64,000 nucleotides of DNA from Nitrosomonas ureae (GCF_001455205.1 NZ_CP013341.1:2232001-2296000); one strand, 5' to 3'; positions 7,163 to 16,369 are shown, numbered from the stretch's first letter. Numbers and translations are program-made. The notes: generated from the sequence alone by a model not told the origin.

Positions 7163-9364
7163 TTATTGTAAGAAGCGATCAAAAGATTGCAATGGTTGTA
7201 TTCTTCCAGCAGCTCCGACAGCGGGAATAACCAGAAACTGATCAGCTGCAAGGCTCGCATTCATGGGGTTTTGCTTGGTGATTGATGAGTTGTCTCCAAT
7301 ATGACCGTGCGGCACTCGTATTTCCGGGTGGTCAAATGGTGCTTTTTCATAGCGCACCCGGTCATCGGTTAAGCTTTTTAGAAAATTGAGTAAGTCGGTA
7401 CGTTTCTGTGGCGCGAGGCGCAAGTCAACCAGCGCAAAAATCTTGGCAAATTCTTTCGGAGGCGTTGCAAAGTTACCGCCTCGCGTATAAAACGCCAATA
7501 CTTCATCCAATGTTGCCATGCCGCCGTTATGCATGTAGGGCCCGGTTAATTCGATATTTCTTAAAGTAGGAATTTTGAACGAGCCATTCGCGGCGCTTAA
7601 GAATCTTTTTCGTTTGGGTTTGCTCAATTCTGTCAATGCGGCATTTATTGTTGGTATAAATATACCTGCCGGATTGAAACAATTGACAGTGTTTTGCTTT
7701 TGTCTTTGTATTCCATCCACACGTGTGAAAAATAAAGGATGGGGATTGTTACTCTCGATAGCAATCGACGTATCCAGATCACAAGGCCTTACATTTGCAA
7801 CATAAGGATCTACAACCCCGGATACGTTGCCTCCCAGAAGCTGTAAATATTGATCAGAGAACGATAAAGGATTACCGAAAGGATCAGTGCCCCCCAAGCC
7901 AATATCATTTTCTACCGGAGTGACACCGGTGCCAGAGAAACCCGTATCTTGAAACATCATGCCGCCGGTCAACGATAGACTGGTTACCACAGTTGTAGTA
8001 CTGACACGGAATGTGGAATTACCGAAAGCATGCGGATTTAATTTTTGCAAAATACCATTGGTTACCACAGCTGACGAAGTAAAGTTAGGGCCGATATGAC
8101 AAAGTGCGCAGTGCGAATCACGGAAAATATCCATGCCACGTTGTGCTGATGCACTTAAATTTACGGGTATGCCATGCTCATCCACAGCGCTGCGATCAAA
8201 GGGTGAGTCATCGGATATCAAGGTTGATTGATATATTTGGAGCGCAAGCGCAAAGAACATGGCAAAGTTAGCCTCTACCTGACGATAGGGTGTGCTATGC
8301 GTTGCAGAGCTAAGCGGTGGCACGCCAAATGGGCCAGTGTGAATATAATCCCAATACTTGGGATTAAATGCTTCCATGATCAATTGATGGTAGCTCGTAT
8401 TTAATCCTTTTTGTAAATTATTGGGTGTGCTGTGCGCCAATCCACCCAGTACGCTATCATTCCAGTGCACACGCTGATGCTCGAGTGGTTTGCGATTCAG
8501 TAACTTACGGCCAAGATCGGCAAAGGTCCGTCCGTGACAACTCATTTCGGAGTCATCCAATGGTGGAGAGATGGCCAGGGAGGCGAGTGAGGAATTGATG
8601 AGTCTCAAACGCTCTTTGGCAACCGTGCCATCGCCATTTCTAATCCAGACACCGGCATCAGGATCGCGATCTCCCCAAGGACTGCTACCGTTAAAAATAT
8701 TATTGGCACGGCCATCCCAGAAGCTACGAAAATTGAAAACGGCATTAATGACAGTTGGTGTATTTCGCGGCTCAACTTTGCGCGTCCCTTTTGTACCTAC
8801 ATGGAAAACCGGATCAGAACTGCGATTACATTGATCATTTGTTGTCGCAATTGATTTGACATCTCGATAATCACCGCCAAAGGTTCCCGACGAAGATACT
8901 ACATCATCGCTGTTAAAAATAACGGAGCCTGTGGGGCTGAGCGGATCATCGGTTTGATAAAAAGGAAAGTCATTTCTCTTCAGGATCGCATTAGGTCCAC
9001 GTAGTGTGCCGTCGCGTGCAAGCTCAAATTCCTTTGGCAATTCACTATTTTTACCTGCCGGCGCAATTTGATTTTTAATGCGTCGATCCGCACCTGCATG
9101 AAAATGACAGGTAGCGCACGCGATCCCATCACTTCCGACATTAATATCCCAAAATAAGGCCTTCCCAAGTATTAGAGCTTTATTTTTATTGATAATAATG
9201 GGATCAGAGCCACCTACTAAGCCAGGTACATTGGGAACCGGTGCTCCTTTCAAGGACATGGGGATAGGACCAAAGCCATCCGCTAGCAGGAGTGACCCAG
9301 TAAAAAAAGTAAGGCAACCTATCTTGGTTAGTGCGCTTATAATTTTTTTTATAATGTTGGGCAT
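7163..9364 (-). CDS. Di-heme cytochrome c peroxidase / MauG-family protein
   Basis: This secreted protein of about 733 residues has two heme c motifs: CATCHFHAG (near residue 85) and CALCHIGPNF (near residue 420). That layout is typical of the CCP/MauG family. The downstream TLRNIELTGPYMHNGGM motif is characteristic of this superfamily. I start it at 9364 (MPNIIKK) because TAGGAGTAAGAAT lies directly upstream; an ATG at 9391 has no ribosome binding site. Residues 2-28 form a signal peptide. It is longer than classical CcpA (about 330 residues), so a MauG-like oxidase is likelier than a housekeeping peroxidase. The substrate is unknown. Confidence 0.87.
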   Translation of the reverse strand: MPNIIKKIISALTKIGCLTFFTGSLLLADGFGPIPMSLKGAPVPNVPGLVGGSDPIIINKNKALILGKALFWDINVGSDGIACATCHFHAGADRRIKNQIAPAGKNSELPKEFELARDGTLRGPNAILKRNDFPFYQTDDPLSPTGSVIFNSDDVVSSSGTFGGDYRDVKSIATTNDQCNRSSDPVFHVGTKGTRKVEPRNTPTVINAVFNFRSFWDGRANNIFNGSSPWGDRDPDAGVWIRNGDGTVAKERLRLINSSLASLAISPPLDDSEMSCHGRTFADLGRKLLNRKPLEHQRVHWNDSVLGGLAHSTPNNLQKGLNTSYHQLIMEAFNPKYWDYIHTGPFGVPPLSSATHSTPYRQVEANFAMFFALALQIYQSTLISDDSPFDRSAVDEHGIPVNLSASAQRGMDIFRDSHCALCHIGPNFTSSAVVTNGILQKLNPHAFGNSTFRVSTTTVVTSLSLTGGMMFQDTGFSGTGVTPVENDIGLGGTDPFGNPLSFSDQYLQLLGGNVSGVVDPYVANVRPCDLDTSIAIESNNPHPLFFTRVDGIQRQKQNTVNCFNPAGIFIPTINAALTELSKPKRKRFLSAANGSFKIPTLRNIELTGPYMHNGGMATLDEVLAFYTRGGNFATPPKEFAKIFALVDLRLAPQKRTDLLNFLKSLTDDRVRYEKAPFDHPEIRVPHGHIGDNSSITKQNPMNASLAADQFLVIPAVGAAGRIQPLQSFDRFLQ

Positions 9365-9456
9365 ATTCTTACTCCTAAGCATGCATTTCAAGGAATTTCA
9401 AGTTGCTTGCGTGTTTTGTTTTGAGTACGTGCGGAAGAATTTATTCTTCACGGTAA

Positions 9457-9489
9457 GAAACGGAGCGATTCTGGAAAATGCTCCGTTTC
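9457..9489 (-). terminator. Candidate stem-loop terminator after the PEP-CTERM gene
   Basis: A perfect 10-bp stem (GAAACGGAGC with GCTCCGTTTC) and a 13-base loop lie between the PEP-CTERM gene and the downstream cytochrome gene. The following T-tract on the minus strand is weak, so it could be a leaky terminator or an RNA-stabilising hairpin. Confidence 0.5.
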
Positions 9490-9510
9490 CGCTATTGTTT
9501 TATTACTATT

Positions 9511-10335
9511 TTAGGCTGCAACGTTATTCAAAGCTTTTCCGCGGTTTTTCAGGCGCCAAGCCACAAGACCCAGACCAACGAGCAACATCGCGTAAGTTTC
9601 AGGTTCCGGCACTGCACTGATATGCAGTTCAAAGGCTCCGCCTGCAGTGGCGTTGTTAGTACCTCCGATGTACATGGCATACCACCCTGGCGCTAAGTCA
9701 TTGAACACAAGCGATGCGGAATTGGCTCCAGTGCTGCCACTAATGCCATTCTCGAAAGTGTTCGTTAAACTTATGTCATTTGCCCCTGTGTGAATGGTTT
9801 CGCCCCACCCGTTTCCAATGGTGTGCGAAGGGCCGGAAACTGCATAACCCAAAGTTTCGAGTACGTTGCCTCCATTACCGCTCGCCATCCATAATGTTCC
9901 CGCATCGCCCATCGCGCCAGTTGCATTAAAGGAATGTGGCGTGCCAAATCCTGCCGCACTGAGTTCGCCGCCAAAGCCGGTGGTTCCACCATCGAATTCG
10001 GTACCGCCAGTGGCCCAAACCGTAAACCCGGGAGCAAAACCGGAATCTCCGGAAACAGTTACGGCAACATCTGCGAGACTGTTATTCTTAAAGGTATACC
10101 AATCTCCAGTATGAGCCCAGGCAGAATTATTTAGAGCGGGATTGTCCGAGTATGCGCTTTGTAGACCGGTTTCCGTGGCAGAAATGCTGCTGCCCAAGTT
10201 AAGCTCATTATTATCACCAGTCCAAGGTTTAAATCCTACGGCATCAGCAGCATGCGCGCTTGCACTTAGCACGGTGATAGAAATGATAGCTGCTGAAATA
10301 AGCATACTTGTTATTCTTGCAAATTGTTTTTTCAT
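9511..10335 (-). CDS. PEP-CTERM sorting domain protein
   Basis: This 274-residue secreted protein starts at 10335 (MKKQFARITS), where the TTGGAGATTCCAA leader carries a GGAG site; an upstream in-frame ATG at 10491 has no such support. A signal peptide ends near ASAHA. The middle is a Gly/Ser/Thr/Asn-rich beta-type domain. The C-terminus is a classical PEP-CTERM anchor: AVPEPETYAMLLVGLGL, then WRLKNRGK. Such proteins are processed by exosortase and exported to the surface or matrix. No ligand or activity can be assigned from sequence. Confidence 0.9.
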   Translation of the reverse strand: MKKQFARITSMLISAAIISITVLSASAHAADAVGFKPWTGDNNELNLGSSISATETGLQSAYSDNPALNNSAWAHTGDWYTFKNNSLADVAVTVSGDSGFAPGFTVWATGGTEFDGGTTGFGGELSAAGFGTPHSFNATGAMGDAGTLWMASGNGGNVLETLGYAVSGPSHTIGNGWGETIHTGANDISLTNTFENGISGSTGANSASLVFNDLAPGWYAMYIGGTNNATAGGAFELHISAVPEPETYAMLLVGLGLVAWRLKNRGKALNNVAA

Positions 10336-10997
10336 TTGGAATCTCCAATAATAATTGAATACTTCTAAACCAATTACAGTGTGCCGTTGACTATATATTG
10401 AGTTAATAAACAGTAGCTTCCGGCTTTCATGGGTGAATGATGATCTGAAGTCGATAGATTTGATGCTTCTCGATTCAGTGACTCCCATCATTCAAGGGAG
10501 GCAACCCAGCGGTCTCAGTGATGGAGATCTGTAGGCTTTCCGAGCTTATCTTGCGACAAGGGTGGCTTTATCAATTTATGATTAATTTTATTGTATATTG
10601 ACAAAATTACAATGTGGCAAATTGCCGCACCTTTTTAGAACAAACTGACGTGTAACTGGACAATTTGGTGGAAGTTACTTGTATATGGACCTTCTAATAT
10701 TGCAAACATATAACTTTGATTTTAAAGCGCGTAAGATTCTCAATAAATATAAAAAAATCAATATGTTCGATAGCGCACAGAAATGATCCCGGATTGAGCA
10801 TATTGTTTAATTTGTGCGAGGAAGTCGGTAGCGGCGGAACGCTGCTATGTTAGATTGAAACCCATCAGCGTTTTGCCTTCTCTTGATGAATAGATTTTTC
10901 ATATTGCACTACTTCGCCATGGCTTCAAAATATGAAAACCACGCATAAAGAACAGCAGGGAAGTTTTATTTAATTTGAGTAAAGGATCTAATTTATT
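10336..10997. other. Intergenic region with divergent promoters, no gene seen
   Basis: This 660-base AT-rich stretch separates the minus-strand PEP-CTERM gene from the plus-strand desaturase gene. It must contain both promoters. I found no convincing reading frame, RNA or operator. A TTGACA hexamer at 10598 lacks a well-spaced -10 box. Confidence 0.6.
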
Positions 10998-12188
10998 ATG
11001 CAACAATTTATGCAGCTTGGCCTGATTGAGCTTCCGTGGTGGGGCTATGTGTTAGTTGCGCTAATCATGACCCACATGACCACTGTAGCTGTAACGATTT
11101 TTCTCCATCGCTATCAGTCACATCACGCGCTGAAGCTGCACTCCATGGTCAGCCACTGCTTCCGTTTTTGGCTATGGCTTACCACCGGAATGGTCACCAA
11201 AGAATGGGTGGCTATACACCGTAAACACCATGCCAAATGCGAATCTGACGAAGATCCACACAGCCCGCAGGTACATGGCCTCAACAAAGTGTTGTTTGAT
11301 GGTACCAAGCTATATCGTATAGAAGCTAAGAATACCGCAACGCTTGTCAAATACGGTCATGGCACGCCCGATGACTGGATCGAACGTAATTTATATTCGC
11401 AGCATGTCGTGTTGGGTATCGGCATTATGCTGACACTTGATCTTGTTTTATTCGGTCCAATCGGATTCCTTGTATGGGGGATACAGATGTTGTGGATTCC
11501 GTTCTTCGCCGCCGGGGTCATTAACGGTGTTGGACACTATTATGGTTATCGCAATTTTTCGACGAACAACACTTCCACCAACATACTGCCATGGGGGGTT
11601 ATCATCGGAGGAGAGGAGCTGCACAACAATCATCATGCCTATGTGACTTCCGCCAGGTTCTCCAACAAGTGGTGGGAATTCGACATTGGGTGGATGTACA
11701 TTCGCGTTCTGGAGATGCTGGGTTTAGCAACCGTATGTAAAGTGACACCCGAGATTCGTTTTAAACTGACTAAATTTCCTTGTGATGTAGATACTTTGAA
11801 AGCCGTAATCGCCCACCGTTATGATGTGCTAGCGAGGTTCGCTAGCTACCTGAATCAACCTACAATCACTGAAATTCATAACTTAAGCACGCGAGCTATT
11901 CCAGGTTTGCAAGATGCCCGTGCGCTGGAAGCAGTTAGACATTGGTTGCAAACGGATGTCGGTCGGATGGCGGAGAAAGATCAGGTGGCGTTGGATCAGG
12001 CGCTTCATTCGAGTCAATTGTTGAGCACTATCTACTCAATGCGACAAAATCTTGTTGCCTTGTGGAGTAGTTCTACCACCTCCACGGAGCAACTGGTAAA
12101 GGATCTAGAAAACTGGTGTGTGCTGGCCGAGGAGAGTGGCATCGGCGCATTGCAGGAATTTTCCAGGAAATTACGTTGTTACAACTAG
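10998..12188 (+). CDS. Fatty acid (acyl-CoA/acyl-lipid) desaturase, delta-9 type
   Basis: This 396-residue membrane di-iron enzyme introduces a double bond into fatty acyl chains. All three histidine boxes are present: HRYQSH (37-42), HRKHH (74-78) and HNNHH (209-213). They are interspersed with membrane segments at about 16-36, 52-66 and 137-180. The last 120 residues form a hydrophilic extension beyond the catalytic core, as seen in several proteobacterial homologues. The start has a GAGTAAAGGATC leader. It stands alone and ends facing a Crp-like gene across a shared terminator. Confidence 0.9.
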   Translation: MQQFMQLGLIELPWWGYVLVALIMTHMTTVAVTIFLHRYQSHHALKLHSMVSHCFRFWLWLTTGMVTKEWVAIHRKHHAKCESDEDPHSPQVHGLNKVLFDGTKLYRIEAKNTATLVKYGHGTPDDWIERNLYSQHVVLGIGIMLTLDLVLFGPIGFLVWGIQMLWIPFFAAGVINGVGHYYGYRNFSTNNTSTNILPWGVIIGGEELHNNHHAYVTSARFSNKWWEFDIGWMYIRVLEMLGLATVCKVTPEIRFKLTKFPCDVDTLKAVIAHRYDVLARFASYLNQPTITEIHNLSTRAIPGLQDARALEAVRHWLQTDVGRMAEKDQVALDQALHSSQLLSTIYSMRQNLVALWSSSTTSTEQLVKDLENWCVLAEESGIGALQEFSRKLRCYN

Positions 12189-12226
12189 CTGGTATGATGA
12201 GAACGCATAAGTGTGTCCTCATTAAT

Positions 12227-12278
12227 GCTTAGAATCAGCTTTATCTTAATCCATATTGGATTGATTCTAAGCTTTTTG
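12227..12278. terminator. Stem-loop terminator between convergent genes
   Basis: A perfect 11-bp inverted repeat (GCTTAGAATCA / TGATTCTAAGC) with a 24-base loop is followed on the plus strand by TTTTTGTTTT. It lies between the desaturase stop and the end of the convergent Crp-like gene. Confidence 0.65.
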
Positions 12279-12280
12279 TT

Positions 12281-12988
12281 TTAGCCTAAAATCTTTTCGT
12301 AAATTTCTTTCTCTATGCGATAGCATGCACATGAGGCCGCTTCGAGTCCAGCGCGATCGAGAATCTTGATATTTCCACGTTTGTAGATAATTAATTCGCT
12401 TTTTTGGAGAGAAATTGCTGCTTTGGTGATGCCAACACGCCTTACACCCAGCATATTAGCCAAGGATGCGTGTGTGGCATAAAAATGATCGGATTGTGCC
12501 CGGTCCTGGGTCATCAAAAGCCAGCGGGCAAGTCGAGCCTCAATAACATGGAAGAAATTACATCCTGCCGTTTGAGCAATTTGGCTCATCACCACAAAAA
12601 GATAGCGTTTTAATTTCTGATTAAATGCGGCGCTTTTCTGAAGTTGTAGCAAAAATATAGGTGTCGATATGCGTAATGCCTGACCTGCCCCTTGAACCAC
12701 AGCGTTACATGAAGCAACATCAACTGCCAAGATGAGGGGAAGGCCAAACATACCTTCACGACCAACCAACCCTATTTCCAGATTGCGGTCATTATCAATT
12801 GGTGTGATTAAGGAAATAATGCTCGTGGTAGGAAAATAAACATGGGAAATCGGATTGCCAGCGTGATATAACACTTCTGCAAAGACCAGTTCGGTTTCTA
12901 CACCACTTGCAAGTAATTTTTTGTAGTCATTACCAGGTAAAGCAGCTAACAAATGATTAGTTCTTATAATTACTTGAGCAGACGACAT
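12281..12988 (-). CDS. Crp/Fnr-family transcriptional regulator
   Basis: This 235-residue regulator has an N-terminal cyclic-nucleotide-binding-like fold (residues 10-130, with YHAGNPISHVYFPTTSIISL and EIGLVGREGMFG) and a C-terminal winged helix (ANMLGVRRVGITKAAISLQ at about 175-193). Its cNMP pocket is divergent and the Fnr cysteine cluster is absent, so it probably responds to some other signal. It is clearly related to the second, frameshifted Crp-like gene at 14.6-15.3 kb. It stands beside small stress-type genes, which may be its targets, but no operator was identified. Confidence 0.87.
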   Translation of the reverse strand: MSSAQVIIRTNHLLAALPGNDYKKLLASGVETELVFAEVLYHAGNPISHVYFPTTSIISLITPIDNDRNLEIGLVGREGMFGLPLILAVDVASCNAVVQGAGQALRISTPIFLLQLQKSAAFNQKLKRYLFVVMSQIAQTAGCNFFHVIEARLARWLLMTQDRAQSDHFYATHASLANMLGVRRVGITKAAISLQKSELIIYKRGNIKILDRAGLEAASCACYRIEKEIYEKILG

Positions 12989-13146
12989 AAGAGTACTCTG
13001 TATGTAAAAAAATAATCAGTGAACTCTTGATATCCATATCACTGGGCGGCTGAGGTGGCGGTGCTCACTGTTAATACTGCAAAAATCTTTGCTATCTATG
13101 CGATAGGAAACGTGATTCATACAGGAAAAACTTCTGCAACTAAGTT

Positions 13147-13272
13147 TTAGTTTGCCGATTTTTCAATTGCCTGACCACCCTTCTTAACATCCTTTCCTAT
13201 TCCACTCAGAGTATTACATGCAGACAATAAGGTAATAGTAATTAGTGTAATCATTAGAATTAATGCTTTCAT
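13147..13272 (-). CDS. Entericidin-like small lipoprotein
   Basis: This 41-residue protein was found by eye. It begins MKALILMITLITITLLSAC and continues NTLSGIGKDVKKGG, ending in SAN. The lipobox LSAC, the SGIGKDVKKGG motif and the length match the entericidin A/B family of stress-induced outer-membrane-associated lipoproteins, of which EcnB is the bacteriolytic member in E. coli. AGAGAG precedes the ATG. No second entericidin gene lies beside it, so an EcnA/EcnB pair is not evident. Confidence 0.85.
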   Translation of the reverse strand: MKALILMITLITITLLSACNTLSGIGKDVKKGGQAIEKSAN

Positions 13273-13547
13273 AATAGGCTCTCTTTTTATTTAAATAAAA
13301 AATTAAATTTTCTTTGATATAGTGAACTACTTAGCAAGAATGCTTAGTAAAGTTTTGGCGTAATTTTCTGAGATTTCTGAGAAATGGAATGCGTTATACT
13401 GAAGATTACGCTTGTGTATAAAACCAGCTAGGCTCTTATAGACTGGGGATCAATGTTTAGCAGTTTCCAGAAGATCCATAATTAAACGTAGCAAAGACTC
13501 ATGCGCTTAATTCATCAGTTTTTCAGAATGGCGCATAAATTTCTACT

Positions 13548-13715
13548 TCAAATGGCAGGAGGTCGTTTTCCAGTCAGAAAGAAGACGATAGCCATAATAA
13601 TACCGACCACAAACGCAATCCATGCTATTTGAGTGGCCGTTCCCGCAATGCCGGAAAACCCGAGTAGGCCTGCGATAATAGCGATAATCAGAAATGTAAC
13701 TGCCCAGCTAATCAT
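13548..13715 (-). CDS. DUF1328 (YtjA-family) small membrane protein
   Basis: This 55-residue protein has two transmembrane helices (AVTFLIIAIIAGLLGFSG and TQIAWIAFVVGIIMAIVFFL), matching the DUF1328/YtjA family. The start at 13715 is chosen because AATAAGGAGAAAACAC lies directly upstream; the ten extra upstream codons lack support. Family members are common beside stress-response genes, but their function is unknown. It stands alone between the entericidin-like gene and a secreted low-complexity protein. Confidence 0.85.
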   Translation of the reverse strand: MISWAVTFLIIAIIAGLLGFSGIAGTATQIAWIAFVVGIIMAIVFFLTGKRPPAI

Positions 13716-14006
13716 GTGTTTTCTCCTTATTTCTAAATGATACATAGTTCAAACTTCATCGAATTGATAGCAACCCCTATACCTATAGTTGGCAACCCGT
13801 TACAAAAATTAGTTGCTGACAAATAATCATTTAGGAGTGACACACACGATTTATTTAAGAACACCGCACAAGCTCAGTTTTTATTTTTGTAACCAAGCAT
13901 GCCCAGTAAACCTGTAAACAATAAATATTTGATTGGTGGTCACTATCTACAATGAAATTACAGCCAAAATCTTTCAGTAGTAGTTATTGAACATGTAGAA
14001 ACTAAA

Positions 14007-14285
14007 TTAATAATTTCCTTTTTTATCTGTGGGGGAATTTTTTTTCTTATCCGTTCCGGTCGAGCTGCTTGTATCGCGATCACGGTTCTCAGAAGAACTT
14101 GAGCCGCTTTTTTCTTCTTCACTTTTCTTTTTAGACGCATTGGATTGCGATTGCTGTACTTTGTCTTGCCTGTCATCTATTTTATTCTGCGTCTGAGAAT
14201 ATTCGGCAATTGCGGATGTACTCGCTAGCAAAAATGCTGTACTGATAACAAATGGTATCACTGTATTTGTTTTAACTTGAATCAT
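14007..14285 (-). CDS. Hypothetical secreted low-complexity protein
   Basis: This 92-residue protein has a signal peptide (residues 1-27, cleavage after SAIA). The mature part is highly polar, rich in Ser, Lys, Glu and Asp (KKKSEEEKSG, SSSSENRDRD), and is probably disordered. TAAAAGGAGCAATATC precedes the ATG, so it is very likely expressed. I recognise no family. The location among small stress genes suggests an envelope stress role, but this is only context. Confidence 0.7.
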   Translation of the reverse strand: MIQVKTNTVIPFVISTAFLLASTSAIAEYSQTQNKIDDRQDKVQQSQSNASKKKSEEEKSGSSSSENRDRDTSSSTGTDKKKNSPTDKKGNY

Positions 14286-14603
14286 GATATTGCTCCTTTT
14301 ATTAAATAGAATCCTAAGTTCCTGGGATTAACAAGTACTGGGCTTAGAACCTAGATAATCCTCTTGAGCGTCCGATCGGTCTGTTCGTTACCGAACATTT
14401 GAAGAAAATAGGTAAATTTCGAAGATAGATGAGGTGAAAATGTCGGTTTTTTGTAATTAACCTTTTCATGCAAAACTATCAATTTACTTTAAGATATTTG
14501 CACGATAATCAATATTTTTCGCTTATTCTGTCTGCGAAAAATGGAGAGACAATTAGTTTATTGAATGAATTAATAACAAGTTATGCAATTGGAAAGAATG
14601 AAA
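14286..14603. promoter_or_regulatory. Intergenic region with a GTTCG-TTAC-CGAAC palindrome
   Basis: No gene is supported here. The stretch holds a short perfect inverted repeat, GTTCG-TTAC-CGAAC, at 14383-14396, about 100 bases upstream of the secreted-protein start. It could be an operator for that minus-strand gene. Only the palindrome is observed. Confidence 0.35.
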
Positions 14604-15325
14604 TCAGGAATGAAGTATACGCTCGGATTCTTTTCGAACTACTTCGTAACATTCACATACCCGCGCTTCCAATCCCTTCCGATCTATCACGGTGATATGG
14701 CCTCGGATGTATTGAATCAATCCGGCTTGCTGCAATTTCCCCGCAGCTTCAGTAACACCTTCGCGGCGTACGCCTAACATATTGCCGATCAATTCTTGTG
14801 TCATGGCTAGTTCATTGGAAGGTAGTCGATCGAGACTGAGCAGCAGCCAGCGGCAAAGTTGTTGATCAATCGAATGATGCCGGTTACAAACCGCCGTTTG
14901 TGCCATTTGGGTGATAAGGGCTTGGGTGTACTTCAGCAAATTGTGAAGCACGGCCCGTGACGGTTAAATTCTTCCATAAATTGTTTCTGTCGTATCCGGT
15001 AACAATACCCTGCACTCTGTACTACAGCACGATTTGGCATCGTTTGTCCGCCCATAAAGAGAGCAACGCCGACAACCCCTTCAAAGCCGACCACTGCAAT
15101 TTCCGCTGAAGCACCATTCTCCATCACATAAAGTAGCGATATGATGCAATCCGTGGGGAAATAGACGTAATGGAGTTTTTCTCCGGATTCGTAAATAACA
15201 TTGCCCAGAGGCATCTGGATAAGCTCAAGATGAGGAAAAATACGATCGTATTCTGTCTCAGGTAATGAAGCCAGGAGGTGATTTTTTTGAGGGTTGATAT
15301 GTTTTTCGGTCACGTCAGTCTCCAT
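14604..15325 (-). pseudogene. Crp/Fnr-family regulator, interrupted by a one-base frameshift
   Basis: Two overlapping frames together encode one Crp-like regulator of about 240 residues. The first (15325-14933) holds the cNMP-binding-like domain through EEFNRHGP. The second (14951-14604) continues LHNLLKYTQALITQMAQT and holds the helix-turn-helix (IGNMLGVRREGVTEAAG). Restoring one G in GGGCCGTGCTT (near 14955) would give HGPVLHNLL in frame. No Shine-Dalgarno precedes the ATG, because a GAATAAA tandem repeat ends 7 bases upstream. It is most similar to the intact regulator at 12281-12988. This is a true lesion, a switch, or an assembly error. Confidence 0.8.
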
Positions 15326-15332
15326 ACTGTAT

Positions 15333-15374
15333 GAATAAAGAATAAAGAATAAAGAATAAAGAATAAAGAATAAA
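15333..15374. repeat. Heptanucleotide tandem repeat, GAATAAA x 6
   Basis: Six perfect copies of a 7-bp unit lie directly upstream of the frameshifted Crp-like gene, occupying its leader where a ribosome binding site would be. Changes in copy number would move upstream elements in 7-bp steps. Confidence 0.95.
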
Positions 15375-15530
15375 GAAGAATGAGCGACACTATGCTTTCA
15401 AACTATCCAGTAAATTTCTATTATACGTATCCAATGTATGTTAGCGCACAAATCTTATCCGGCATTTTATTATAAAGCCGCTGATACTCTATTCAGATAC
15501 AGTTAATACCCGTTTGACAGGAGCATTTCT

Positions 15531-15713
15531 ATGTCAGTTAGCACATTTCATTTTCAATTATTATTCTATGCTTGTTTGGAAGTTTACCAATCGGACCACA
15601 TGGTATCGAGGAGAGGCATGAAGCGAGTAATGGAGTGGATTCTTATTCTGCTAACTCTGATTTTATTAGAAATAAATATAGCGATAAATATTCCCGCGGT
15701 ATCTGTTGTTTAG
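15531..15713 (+). CDS. Possible small membrane protein
   Basis: This 60-residue frame has a good AGGAG site 7 bases before the ATG and ends upstream of a strong terminator. The C-terminal part MEWILILLTLILLEINIAI could be a membrane helix, while the N-terminal half is unremarkable. I recognise no family, and an overlapping frame is also open, so the coding status is uncertain. Confidence 0.38.
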   Translation: MSVSTFHFQLLFYACLEVYQSDHMVSRRGMKRVMEWILILLTLILLEINIAINIPAVSVV

Positions 15714-15777
15714 TTTCTAAAGCCTTAAATTTCTTTTCCCAAAGATTAATGTATTCTTATGCTTGAGTCCAAAATGT

Positions 15778-15808
15778 AAAAGCAGTGGGGATTCACCCAC
15801 TGCTTTTT
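15778..15808 (+). terminator. Strong intrinsic terminator
   Basis: A 12-bp perfect stem (AAAAGCAGTGGG with CCCACTGCTTTT) and a 6-base loop end in a T-run. It can act on both strands. It lies between the small ORF and the IS200/IS605 element and shields the element's transposase from upstream transcription. Confidence 0.85.
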
Positions 15809-15841
15809 ATATTGCTACTGAAACGAATTAAACTTGCGATT

Positions 15842-16369
15842 CCCCGTGGTCTTGCCACGGGGATCTAATTAGGCTTTAGAATGATGGGATGCGAGATGTC
15901 GTAGAGAAGGCGAGCCACTGTGGGTGGCAGATACATTATCACATTGTATTTCCTGTGAAATACAGACGGGGACTGTTAGATGACGCAGTTGTAAAAATCA
16001 TTATGATGACTGCGAAAGCGATAGAAGATCGATACGACATTGAGTTTGAGCAGATAGGTTGCGACGAAGACCACGTACATATACTTTGTACGGCACATCC
16101 GAAAATTGCACCGGGTCAGATTGTTAGGGTGTTCAAAAGCATAACAGCGCGGGAATTGTTTAAGTGGAAGCCGGATTTGAAACGAGATCTGTGGGGTGGT
16201 GAGTTTTGGACGGATGGCTATTATGTTGCAACTGTAGGGGAAAGAGCGGATTGGGGTGTGGTTGAGCGGTATGTAAAGAATCAAGGCAAACCAAAAGAAG
16301 AACTGCGTCAACTTGAGCTTTTCTAATACCCCGTGGTCTTGCCACGGGGTCGTTTATTACTTATATCAA
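15842..16369 (+). mobile_element. IS200/IS605-family element with tnpA only
   Basis: Identical imperfect palindromes flank the transposase: stem CCCCGTGG / CCACGGGG with loop TCTTG at 15842-15862 and again at 16329-16349. Subterminal hairpins are the ends recognised by Y1 transposases. A TCAA tetranucleotide at 16366-16369, 16 bases beyond the right hairpin, fits the position of a right cleavage site; I could not fix the left cleavage site. No tnpB is present, so this is the IS200-type arrangement. There are no inverted terminal repeats or target duplication, as expected. Confidence 0.85.
15889..16326 (+). CDS. tnpA: IS200/IS605 TnpA, Y1 transposase
   Basis: This 145-residue HUH single-strand transposase appears intact. 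The IHYHIVFPVKYRR segment opens the fold, the metal-binding HUH motif is DHVHIL (about residues 60-65), and the catalytic tyrosine lies in DGYYVATVG (about 107). Length matches the family. The start follows the left hairpin, which may fold over the leader and restrict translation, as known for IS200. Confidence 0.93.
   Translation: MRDVVEKASHCGWQIHYHIVFPVKYRRGLLDDAVVKIIMMTAKAIEDRYDIEFEQIGCDEDHVHILCTAHPKIAPGQIVRVFKSITARELFKWKPDLKRDLWGGEFWTDGYYVATVGERADWGVVERYVKNQGKPKEELRQLELF

Noticed and set aside
9189..9620. 143-codon plus-strand frame at the cytochrome/PEP-CTERM boundary
   Set aside because: It overlaps two supported minus-strand genes and carries no recognisable motif; it is a shadow frame.
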